A stretch of 64,000 nt of DNA. It comes from Scytonema hofmannii PCC 7110. Lineage in GTDB: Bacteria > Cyanobacteriota > Cyanobacteriia > Cyanobacteriales > Nostocaceae. The stretch spans positions 191,282 through 255,281 of the forward strand of contig NZ_KQ976356.1 of the NCBI RefSeq assembly GCF_000346485.2. The letters are read 5' to 3'. Made by a program: the position numbers and the translations under genes. Positions 44,824-53,141 of the stretch are shown in pieces. The notes beneath the pieces were generated by a model, which did not search any database, was not told the origin of the DNA, and worked only from the letters and a program-made list of their open reading frames with translations. Every line of letters begins with the position of its first letter. The stretch's first letter is position 1.

Positions 44824-46461
44824 ATGAAATCTAGTTTCAGCGATCTAGAAGACCTTCTAAGCAACAACCACCCCGTTATCGCCTGCGAATCTCCCTTCCA
44901 GGAACGAAAACGCCTCCTGACACATATTGCTAGATACTGCCAAGATTCAGGTAAAAAAGCTTACGTTTGGAATTTGAATGAGTCCAGTATTAAGGAACTC
45001 AGTATCGATTCGGAAAACAATCTCGTTTTGGGAGAATTTGAGGAGTACAAACCCAAGGTAAAACAAAATTATGTTGATTATTTTCAGGTACTCAATTTCT
45101 GGAAAGATTACTCAGGAGAAGGAATACTGATTGTTGAGAATATTTATCCCTGGTTAAAGGAAATTACTCCGAAAGAGACTGATTTCTTCTTGGTAGCGGA
45201 GTGGATTAAATCGTCACTCATTAACCTCAAGCTTCATAACCAAGGTAGTGGTAAAACCGCTATGCTGTTGGGAGCGCTCGCAGAAATAACAAGCGAGATG
45301 GCGGCTCTTATTCCTCTGTGGACGCAAGAACTGCCAGACATACAAGAAATTATCGACAATTTAATCAATAGCAAGATTCTTCCTGAAACGTATATAGACC
45401 AAGACTGGTTATCAGTTGCATATAGTGGGACTGGTTTATATATTTCTGATATTATTTTTTGCTTAAAAGATATTAGCAAAAAACACACTTTAGATAATTC
45501 CAGCGACACAGCCAAACTGCTACTATCAAGAAAAATCTCGCTGCTCAATCGGTTGTACGATATCGAGTTCTTACCGCCTCCAAAAATCCAACTTGGGGGG
45601 TTGGAACTCATGCAGCAGTCGTTCAAAAAGTTTAAGCGATTGCTGAATCCCCGTGCCAAACAATACAACTTGCGAGTACCCAAGGGGATTATGCTTGTAG
45701 GACCACCAGGAACGGGAAAATCTCACTCGGCGAAAGCGTGCTCCCAGAATATGGGCATTCCCCTCATCATGGTGGATTGGGGTAACTTTAGAAGTTTTGG
45801 CTCTCTTGCAGAAATTAAACTCAAACGCCTACTGAGACTGGCAGATCGGCTCAACCAAGTCATTTTGTATTTTGATGACTTTGATAAAGGTTTCGCCGGA
45901 GATGATGACCTTGCCAAACGGCTTGCAGGTCAGCTATTGACGTGGATGCAGGAGCGCACGTCTGACGTAGTAGTCATCGCGTCAGTAAACCGGATGGAAT
46001 GGTTACCACCCGAACTGACCCGCGCCGGACGGTTTGACTACATATTTAAGGTAGACCTGCCCAACAACGGGGAAAGATACACGATATTTAAGCTTCATGC
46101 TGCCCGATTTGACAAGCGGTTCCGCAATGGTAACGACCCCTGGAGCGAGGACGAGTGGCGGCGTATTCTGAAAGCAACGAACCGCTGTGTGGGGGCAGAA
46201 ATTCAGACGATTGTCGAGCGTGCTGCTGCTAGTATTTTTTGCACGATGACAGCAGAAGACACATACACTGAGTCAGAACTCCCACCTTTAGAACTTACTA
46301 TCGAAGCACTGCTTGAAGAACGCCGTCAGATTAACCCGCTTGCAATTCGGGAAGCCGATCGCGTTGAGTCAATGCGGAATAAAGCCGACCAACAAGCTTT
46401 GCCTAGCAGCCCCCTTGATGAAAGCAAGTTTGCTGTTGGAAACATTGATATTTTCAGCTAA
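44824..46461 (+). CDS. Ycf46-like AAA ATPase
   Basis: 545 residues. The N-terminal ~250 residues form the inactive-looking first domain of Ycf46-type proteins (HPVIACESPFQERKRLLTHI, ILIVENIYPWL). From ~283 comes an AAA module: Walker A LVGPPGTGKSHSAKA (~293), Walker B ILYFDDFDKGFAG (~352), sensor 1 VVIASVNRMEWLPPEL, arginine finger and FtsH-like TRAGRFDYIFKVDLP. Ycf46 (Slr0374-like) proteins are cyanobacterial/plastid AAA ATPases linked to CO2 acclimation. Here Walker B reads DDFD in place of the usual DE-I-D/E. It is longer at the C-terminus than typical. Monocistronic. Confidence 0.85.
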   Translation: MKSSFSDLEDLLSNNHPVIACESPFQERKRLLTHIARYCQDSGKKAYVWNLNESSIKELSIDSENNLVLGEFEEYKPKVKQNYVDYFQVLNFWKDYSGEGILIVENIYPWLKEITPKETDFFLVAEWIKSSLINLKLHNQGSGKTAMLLGALAEITSEMAALIPLWTQELPDIQEIIDNLINSKILPETYIDQDWLSVAYSGTGLYISDIIFCLKDISKKHTLDNSSDTAKLLLSRKISLLNRLYDIEFLPPPKIQLGGLELMQQSFKKFKRLLNPRAKQYNLRVPKGIMLVGPPGTGKSHSAKACSQNMGIPLIMVDWGNFRSFGSLAEIKLKRLLRLADRLNQVILYFDDFDKGFAGDDDLAKRLAGQLLTWMQERTSDVVVIASVNRMEWLPPELTRAGRFDYIFKVDLPNNGERYTIFKLHAARFDKRFRNGNDPWSEDEWRRILKATNRCVGAEIQTIVERAAASIFCTMTAEDTYTESELPPLELTIEALLEERRQINPLAIREADRVESMRNKADQQALPSSPLDESKFAVGNIDIFS

Positions 46462-46465
46462 TGAA

Positions 46466-46666
46466 AGGAGTCAGAATACAGAATTCAGGAGTCAGAAGAA
46501 CTCCACCGATAAAGGCAGGAGTTTCGCGCTAATGATTGAAAACTTTTTTGTTTCTATTAAAGATTCTAATGAGGCTTTAGACCACCAGGAGTCATTCGTA
46601 CAAAGTTCTTAAGCCTTACGCAAGCTTTCTCCTGAATTCTGACTGCTGAATTCTGACCACTTGTTT
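46466..46666. repeat. Dispersed short tandem repeats
   Basis: AGGAGTCAGAAT/ACAGAATTCAGGAGTCAG at 46466-46498 and inverted copies CTCCTGAATTCTGACTG/CTGAATTCTGACC at 46630-46660. Same unit as at 25087-25136. The inverted arrangement flanks a ~130 bp non-coding stretch. Confidence 0.75.
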
Positions 46667-46742
46667 AGGTAGCAGCAAACATTCCAACAGTTCATAAAGT
46701 TTTCCATTTTTGACCACTTTACTACTTTATTTATCTAAAATT

Positions 46743-47300
46743 ATGGAAGTTACAAGACAAAACACTCAAAAGGGCATTCAAACTCAACAAGCAAAAACTC
46801 CAGAAAAAAGTTTATTCTTCAAACTTCTCAATGTTGTTGGACCAATCGCCGGTTTTACTGCTGCTCTCTCACCCCTACCACTCTACTTTTGGACTCGCCA
46901 GCCCCGGTATCTACCTATTGGTGCAACCTTCACCAGTAACAATCAAATAGTTCAACTTGAACTAGCAGACGATAGAGAAGAATATGCCCCCGGACTCAAA
47001 TTTCGTGACTCGATTCCCAAGAATCGCGGGATGTTATTTGTACTCAACAAACCTGAGAAAGTTAAACTTTGGATGAAGGATACCTATGTTCCCTTAGATA
47101 TGATATTCCTCCAAGATGGAGTTATTAAATCAATCGTAGAGGCAGTTCCCCCTTGCAAAACCCAAACCTGTCCTAAGTACGATTCAGTTTACCCTGTCAA
47201 TCAGGTTATTGAACTAGCTGCAGGTAGTAGTAAAACTTTAGACCTGAAGGTGGGCAAGAGACTTCAGTTGGATTTTCTAGAAACCAAAGAGCAGAAGTAA
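46743..47300 (+). CDS. DUF192 domain protein with membrane anchor
   Basis: 185 residues from ATG 46743. An N-terminal hydrophobic segment (LFFKLLNVVGPIAGFTAALS, ~30-50) is a signal or anchor. The DUF192 domain spans ~75-180: EYAPGLKFRDSIPKNRGMLF, VKLWMKDTYVPLDMIFLQDG, and the paired Cys PPCKTQTCPKY followed by NQVIELAAG. The family is of unknown function, usually extracytoplasmic; the conserved W-M-K-x-T-x-x-P-L-D core is intact. Confidence 0.9.
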   Translation: MEVTRQNTQKGIQTQQAKTPEKSLFFKLLNVVGPIAGFTAALSPLPLYFWTRQPRYLPIGATFTSNNQIVQLELADDREEYAPGLKFRDSIPKNRGMLFVLNKPEKVKLWMKDTYVPLDMIFLQDGVIKSIVEAVPPCKTQTCPKYDSVYPVNQVIELAAGSSKTLDLKVGKRLQLDFLETKEQK

Positions 47301-47794
47301 ACCGCCTTTTTTGCAATAACACGACAAGGTGTATCTAATGGTTGGAGGAGTACAACTTTACCTTTCCTTTCGGTGTCTGAAGTTGCGAACGAAATGGTAC
47401 AATTACGCCATCTGCAATTGCAGGTGGCATTTTTTCTACTGTTGACAAAAGCGATTCTGATGGCGGTGATTGTCCATCTGCAACTTTAGCAAGGTTTTCT
47501 TCAGTAATCAGTTGTAGTTCTACGCTCGCAGTCCTCAGAACTGTTGCCTTTTTGGATGAAAATAGCAGGTTGTACTTGACGCGATAATCTTTTACTATAA
47601 GCGATACTATATATATTAGGTAGTGGGGGGATAAAGTCTATCGCTCAGAGTAGTTCATGTCTTATCCACCTTTATGCGAGCACTTGTGTCATTTATTTAG
47701 CTAAAACTTCAGGTGGCAGCAGCGGTAGCTATGGAAGTCCCTTAGTATTATTTGTTAAGAATCTTCTCTATAGCACAAATTACGGAGATTGAAC
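47301..47794. other. Intergenic region with a CHAT-gene scrap
   Basis: 47315-47380 repeats 61449-61510 (part of the CHAT remnant) with a 5-bp insertion and a few changes. The rest is non-coding; CGGAGA at 47783 is the ribosome site of the ParB-like gene. Confidence 0.6.
47315..47380. repeat. Copy of a stretch of the CHAT remnant at 61449-61510
   Basis: Both read GGT-x-x-ATCTAATGGTTGG..GAGTACAACTTTACC and CGGTGTCTGAA in the same orientation. Coding sense on the minus strand: KVVLLQPLDTPC here, KVVLPQPLDAPC there. Confidence 0.8.
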
Positions 47795-48790
47795 GTGAGT
47801 CCCAGACAAACTACCCAACGATCGAGAGCAACAACAAGAAAGCCTAGAAATGTTGGCTCTGCAAAAAATGCTGCTCAAAAGAAGGAAGAAGATTCGACCA
47901 ATTTGGCGACTACTACGACAGTGCCATTGGATAAGAAAGAAGATTCTTTGGCTGCTGCAAAGATGGTTCCTTTGGGCAAGATTGTCATGGCTAGCAGTCA
48001 GCCCCGGCGTTATTTTGACCCTTCTGCTATGCAAGCGCTCTTTGAGTCTGTCAAGCGCGATGGCATCTTAATGCCCCTCTTGGTAAGACCTGTGGGTAAT
48101 AAGTATGAGTTGGTAGCAGGCGAGAGGCGATATAAAGCAGCACAAGAAGTCGGCTTGACTGAAGTGCCTGCAACTATCCGGGAGATGTCTGAATCTCAGG
48201 CAGTACAGTATGCTTTGGTTGAAAACTTGCAAAGAGAGGATTTGAATCCGTTGGAGGAAACGGAAAGCATATTGCAACTTTTGGCGCTGCGATTGGGATG
48301 TAATTATTCAGAAGTTCCGCCTTTACTATACAGAATGGAAAATGAAGCGAAAGGGAAAATTACCCGAAACGTTTCGGGTAATGAATCGGCGTCAACGGTA
48401 GAACAAGTCTTTACGGAGTTGGGGCGCATGAATTGGCAATCTTTTGTCCGCACCCGACTTCCACTATTGAAATTGCCAGATAACATTTTAGAAGCTTTGC
48501 GAACTGGACGCATTGAGTACACTAAAGCGCTTGCGATCGCTAAGGTTTCCTCAGATTCTGACCGTCAGGAAATTTTGGATACTGCGGTAGATTATTCTCT
48601 CTCATTGAATGAAATTCGCGAGAAGGTCAAAGCTTTACAGCCCCCTGCTGAAAGCGGGGAAATTCAAAAGCTTTTGGAAAGTACTTACAAAAAGGTCAAA
48701 AAGTCTAAGGTGTGGGAGAATCCTGACAAACAGGAGAGGTTGAAATCTTTATTGGCAGAGTTGTCAGCGCTGCTGAGTACGGAAGAATAA
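47795..48790 (+). CDS. ParB/Spo0J family protein
   Basis: 331 residues from the GTG at 47795, spaced well from GGAGA; an in-frame TTG lies two codons earlier. After a basic Ala/Thr-rich N-terminus, the ParB N-domain spans ~50-145: KIVMASSQPRRYFDPSAMQA, ILMPLLVRPVG, ELVAGERRYKAAQEVGLTEV, and the GERR-based CTPase motif followed by ENLQREDLNPLEE. An HTH-containing middle and a C-terminal helical region follow. ParB proteins bind centromere-like DNA and clamp it with CTP. No parA is adjacent, so it may be an orphan regulator or a relic of a plasmid. It precedes the STAND/CHAT cluster by ~100 bp on the same strand. Confidence 0.88.
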   Translation: MSPRQTTQRSRATTRKPRNVGSAKNAAQKKEEDSTNLATTTTVPLDKKEDSLAAAKMVPLGKIVMASSQPRRYFDPSAMQALFESVKRDGILMPLLVRPVGNKYELVAGERRYKAAQEVGLTEVPATIREMSESQAVQYALVENLQREDLNPLEETESILQLLALRLGCNYSEVPPLLYRMENEAKGKITRNVSGNESASTVEQVFTELGRMNWQSFVRTRLPLLKLPDNILEALRTGRIEYTKALAIAKVSSDSDRQEILDTAVDYSLSLNEIREKVKALQPPAESGEIQKLLESTYKKVKKSKVWENPDKQERLKSLLAELSALLSTEE

Positions 48791-48893
48791 CTGTGATTAA
48801 ATCCTTGTTTGGCGTGTAAACACGTAAAGAGATTATACTAATTAGCGAGGGGCATGAGAAACAATTTCAGCCCTTAATCAGTCAACTTTCTGC

Positions 48894-51800
48894 ATGATCC
48901 CTGATTTTCAAAAATACCTACAATCTGTGTGTAATGCTTACCAACGTTGGTGGGATCTGTACATCATTACAGATGTTGAAGGGCGTAAAACAGCACAGCG
49001 GCAAAACTTACCATCGCCGTTTGATTTTGGCTTGATGGTGGAAACGGTGTCGCCAAAGCAGCAGAACAGAGGTGACACGCAGGAGGAAACCGAACGCTTG
49101 CCTGTGCAAGAAGGGTTACGCAAATATGCTGAAAATCATGTGTTACTTGTAGGAAAACCAGGTTCAGGCAAATCTACAGCGTTAGCGAGGCTGTTGCTGG
49201 AAGAGGCAGAGAAAACAAAATCCCTAGGGGGTTCGGGGTGCATACCTGTGCTGGTAGAGTTGCGACAATACAAAACTTCAATGCTGGAGTTGATTGAAGA
49301 TTTTTTGGGAAGGCATGAATTATATCTAGATGTAGAAATTAAAACGTTGCTGCGTAAGGGTCAATTTTTGCTGCTTGTGGATGGGCTGAACGAGTTACCC
49401 AATGAAGAGGCACGGCGAGAGTTAAAAACTTTTCGGCAGAATAACCCCAAAACACCAATGATTTTCACCACACGAGATTTGGGCTTTGGTGGCGATTTGG
49501 GAATTGAGAAAAAGCTGGAAATGCAACCCTTGAAAGAAGAACAGATGCAGCAGTTTATCCGCGCTTATTTGCCCGAAAAAGGTGAGGAAATGCTGCGGCG
49601 GTTAGGTGGAAGGTTGCGGGAGTTTGGGCAAACGCCGTTGCTGCTGTGGATGCTGTGTGACTTATTTAAACAAAGCGGCAATCTACCGCCGAATTTAGGT
49701 TTAGTATTTCGCTGCTTTACTCAAAGTTATGTCGGCAACGTCAAAGATGATGTCCCAGTTTCTGGGGAGTCGCGTCGGTGGTGGGAGGAGTTATTGAAGC
49801 ATTTAGCTTTCACCATGATGCAGGGAGAAACGCCAAAAGAATTGCGAGTCGTCATTGATAGGCAAGAAGCAGAAGAAATTTTGACAAAGTTTCTTGAATG
49901 TAAAGTTGATTATCCTTCTAGTCGAGCGAAAGAATGGCTAGAGGATTTACTCAAGCATCATTTAATCCAAGTTACCAGCAATAAAAAAATAGAGTTTCGC
50001 CACCAAATGTTACAAGAATATTATGCGGCAGAATACCTATGGCAACTGCTACCTTCTTTAAATGATGACAACCTGCTGAAACAGCATTACCTCAATTACT
50101 TAAAGTGGACAGAACCACTAGCGTTGATGTTGGCGTTAGTAGACAATGAGAAGCAAGCGTTAAGAATAGTAAAGTTAGCACTAGATGTGGATTTACAGTT
50201 GGGGGCAAGGCTGGCAGGCTCAGTAAAGCAAAATTTTCAGGTTAAAACGGTAACTTTAATTATCGAGCTAAACGTCCCTCAATTACTTAAGAATAGACTA
50301 TTAGGTATTACACGTTCTGAGGTTGCAATTGATGCTTTAAGGAAAGCATGGAATGATAAAGATTCAGATGTTAGTAGCAGTGCTACTTTTGCATTAGGTC
50401 AGATTGGTAGTGAAGCAGCTATTTCAGAACTACTCAAGGCATTAGAAAATCCGAATGTCAATGTGTATCGGAGGGCAGCTGAATGGCTGGCATATCTTGA
50501 CTGTCAGGCAGCCATTCCAGGATTACGCAAAAAATTAGCAGACCTAAACTCATCTATAAGTAATTCTTGTTCAGATAAAGATGTTTTGCTTTGGATGAGC
50601 ATTGTCCGGGCACTAGGCAAACTCTCTAGGCAAGAAGCTATTTCAGAATTACATGAAAAGGTTTTGGTCTTAGATGAGCCTTTCAATATGTTCGTTATGC
50701 TTGGGGCAGCCAGACTTTTAGGGCAACTTGACGGTGAAGGAGTGCTTCCACAATTGCTGAAAGCTTTAGAAGATCCAAAATCGCATATCCGGAAAAATGC
50801 TGCTATCATCTTGGGACAAATGGGCGAAAAAACAGCCATTCCAGGGTTGCTCAAGATATCATCGCAAGATCTAGATGCTATGGTTCGTCTCAGTGCTACG
50901 GAGGCGCTAGTAAACTTGGACAGCAAAGTTGCGATTCCAATATTACTAAAAAAATTAGTAGAGCCAGACAATTATATCCGTGAACAAGCTGCTAAGATAC
51001 TGATAAAACTAAACAGTCCAGTAACATACCCAAACTTGCTTGAACTCTTGAACCATCCAGACGAGAATATTAGCTGGGTGACTACCATAGTTTTGGGACA
51101 ATTAGGTAAAGAAGAAGCGTTGCCAAAGTTACTTAAGGAATTGAAAAACGAAATATTTGGTGTTCGTAGAACAGCTGCTTTAATGTTGGAACAAGTATGT
51201 AGTCAGAAACATATTCCAGAATTACTTCAGACATTAGAGGATCAATACTACTGTGTCCGTAGAAGTGCTGCTATTGCTTTAGGACACCTTGGAAGAAAGG
51301 AGGCAATTCCAGAGCTACTCAAAGCATTAAGGCATTATTATCCTTCTGATAATTTTGCGGATGTTCAAGCAGTGAGAAATCTGAATGGTCAAACAGTGAT
51401 TTTTCCGGGGATAAGTAATGAAGAATTAGAGACATTAGGCAGTGAAGATGCAATTGAATTATGGCTCTGTGAACTCGACAACCTTAATATCTACATAAGG
51501 GTTGCGGAAGCATTAGGGAAGATAAGCACTAAAGAAGCAATTGAAGGATTACTTGGGGCGTTACAGTATTCAAGATACCATACTCGTTGGGCTGCTGCTA
51601 TTGCTCTAGGACAACTCGGTAGGAAAGAAGGAAATTCAGAATTGCTTGAAGCCTTGGATCATCACGATCCTGATTTTCGGAAGAAAGTTGTTGAAGCCTT
51701 AAGCAAGTTAGACAATGAAGAAACAATTCAAAAATTACTCAATTGCTTAGAAACTCAAGATAGCTTTGTCTGTAAAGGTGCTGCTGAGGTGTTAGAAAAA

Positions 51801-53021
51801 ATCAGTAGTCCTACAGCCCTGTCTTATCTTTGGGATATACGGCTAACAGGCAGAGAGGAGCTTGCTGAAATTATCGAGGTTATTCAAACACATTGTAAGT
51901 TATATAACTACAGAATTGCACAGTCTTCTTCAAAAGTGGAGGAAACTAAAACCAAATCAGAAACTATGAAATACAAAGATTTTCAAATATTAGTTGATAA
52001 CAATAACAAAATTCGCGCTTCTTCAGAACAAGGTGATGTTTCGGGTGAATTCCACTTGGAAATGGACCAAATTAAATTAGAATTAAATTTAATTAAGCTT
52101 CAACAAACAGATAGGGAATTGCTCAAAGATATAGGTAGTAAACTTTACCAAGCGCTTTTTCCTAACCAAATTAACGCTCGATTCCATGCTACTATGTCAG
52201 GGGCACAAGCACATGAATACAGCGTCCGCTTGCGCTTAATATTTCAATCTCCCCAATTAGCCGCCCTCCCGTGGGAATTCCTCTATGACGAGGGAAGTAA
52301 TACCTTTTTAGGAAACAACACCCAAACAGTGCTCTCTCGCTATATTGATGTTCCCCTGCAAAGACGGGTTATAGCCGCTAGTTTACCTCTGAAAGTACTA
52401 CTCGTCATTTCATCTCCTACTGACTTAGCAAAATTAGACGCAACTGGTGAAGAAACGCTTATTAGGGAAGCACTGAAAAAACACATAGAATCTGGTAAAA
52501 TAGAGTTAGATGTTATACAAGAAGCTACCAGCCGCAACATTAATCAAAAGCTGCGCGAAAAACTCTACAATATATTTCACTTCATCGGGCACGGTGTTTT
52601 TGAGAACAACAAAGGCTACATAGCGCTGGAAAATACTAATAAGACAGCTAAATTGTTGGATGATGAAGGTTTCGCCAACTTCTTCTTGGGCAACCGCAGC
52701 TTGGGTTTAGCTGTGCTCAATTCCTGTCAAGGGGCAGAGGTGTCGGAGCAACAAATCTTTGCAGGAATAGCACCCAACCTGGTGCGACGGGGAATACCAG
52801 CAGTAGTCGCCATGCAATATCCTATCCTTGACAACACCGCCAAGCTTTTTGCCGATGAATTCTACCGCACCCTTGCCCTGGGCTATCCCGTAGACGCTGC
52901 TATCCAAACAACCCGCAATGCCATTTCTCAGGATGTTGGATTAGATAAACGCGACTTTGCTACACCAGTACTCTATATGCGTGCTCCAGATGGAATCATC
53001 TTGAATTCATGCACAATCTGA
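48894..53021 (+). CDS. NACHT-HEAT-CHAT fusion protein
   Basis: 1375 residues. NACHT ATPase: Walker A LLVGKPGSGKSTALARLL (~84-98), Walker B LLLVDGLNELPNEEA (~157), sensor MIFTTRD. Residues ~480-1010 are HEAT-like repeats (typical unit LGQIGSEAAISELLKALENP, about 12-15 units). Residues ~1060-1375 form a CHAT protease: pre-domain LAALPWEFLYDEGSNTF, His in IFHFIGHGVFENN (~1232), Cys in AVLNSCQGAEVSE (~1279), then GIPAVVAMQYPI. Both catalytic residues are present. NACHT senses and oligomerises, HEAT repeats may bind ligand, and CHAT is a caspase-like protease effector. Self-contained sensor-to-protease fusions of this type fit defence or cell-death roles. It is the first gene of the cluster. Confidence 0.9.
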   Translation: MIPDFQKYLQSVCNAYQRWWDLYIITDVEGRKTAQRQNLPSPFDFGLMVETVSPKQQNRGDTQEETERLPVQEGLRKYAENHVLLVGKPGSGKSTALARLLLEEAEKTKSLGGSGCIPVLVELRQYKTSMLELIEDFLGRHELYLDVEIKTLLRKGQFLLLVDGLNELPNEEARRELKTFRQNNPKTPMIFTTRDLGFGGDLGIEKKLEMQPLKEEQMQQFIRAYLPEKGEEMLRRLGGRLREFGQTPLLLWMLCDLFKQSGNLPPNLGLVFRCFTQSYVGNVKDDVPVSGESRRWWEELLKHLAFTMMQGETPKELRVVIDRQEAEEILTKFLECKVDYPSSRAKEWLEDLLKHHLIQVTSNKKIEFRHQMLQEYYAAEYLWQLLPSLNDDNLLKQHYLNYLKWTEPLALMLALVDNEKQALRIVKLALDVDLQLGARLAGSVKQNFQVKTVTLIIELNVPQLLKNRLLGITRSEVAIDALRKAWNDKDSDVSSSATFALGQIGSEAAISELLKALENPNVNVYRRAAEWLAYLDCQAAIPGLRKKLADLNSSISNSCSDKDVLLWMSIVRALGKLSRQEAISELHEKVLVLDEPFNMFVMLGAARLLGQLDGEGVLPQLLKALEDPKSHIRKNAAIILGQMGEKTAIPGLLKISSQDLDAMVRLSATEALVNLDSKVAIPILLKKLVEPDNYIREQAAKILIKLNSPVTYPNLLELLNHPDENISWVTTIVLGQLGKEEALPKLLKELKNEIFGVRRTAALMLEQVCSQKHIPELLQTLEDQYYCVRRSAAIALGHLGRKEAIPELLKALRHYYPSDNFADVQAVRNLNGQTVIFPGISNEELETLGSEDAIELWLCELDNLNIYIRVAEALGKISTKEAIEGLLGALQYSRYHTRWAAAIALGQLGRKEGNSELLEALDHHDPDFRKKVVEALSKLDNEETIQKLLNCLETQDSFVCKGAAEVLEKISSPTALSYLWDIRLTGREELAEIIEVIQTHCKLYNYRIAQSSSKVEETKTKSETMKYKDFQILVDNNNKIRASSEQGDVSGEFHLEMDQIKLELNLIKLQQTDRELLKDIGSKLYQALFPNQINARFHATMSGAQAHEYSVRLRLIFQSPQLAALPWEFLYDEGSNTFLGNNTQTVLSRYIDVPLQRRVIAASLPLKVLLVISSPTDLAKLDATGEETLIREALKKHIESGKIELDVIQEATSRNINQKLREKLYNIFHFIGHGVFENNKGYIALENTNKTAKLLDDEGFANFFLGNRSLGLAVLNSCQGAEVSEQQIFAGIAPNLVRRGIPAVVAMQYPILDNTAKLFADEFYRTLALGYPVDAAIQTTRNAISQDVGLDKRDFATPVLYMRAPDGIILNSCTI

Positions 53022-53141
53022 GTAACAACTCTAAAATGCATATGTTGATTCCACTTACAGCTATTCTGAATTTAGAGGAGCAGACAATTAACCGAAATGA
53101 TACAGTAGGGAACTGTTTCCATATAGAAACCGTGTTTCCAA

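Noticed and set aside
45234..45683. 149-codon minus-strand frame
   Set aside because: Lies within the Ycf46-like AAA ATPase gene on the other strand; the translation is Ser/Leu-rich shadow sequence.
50504..50971. 155-codon minus-strand frame
   Set aside because: Antisense to HEAT repeats; typical shadow composition.
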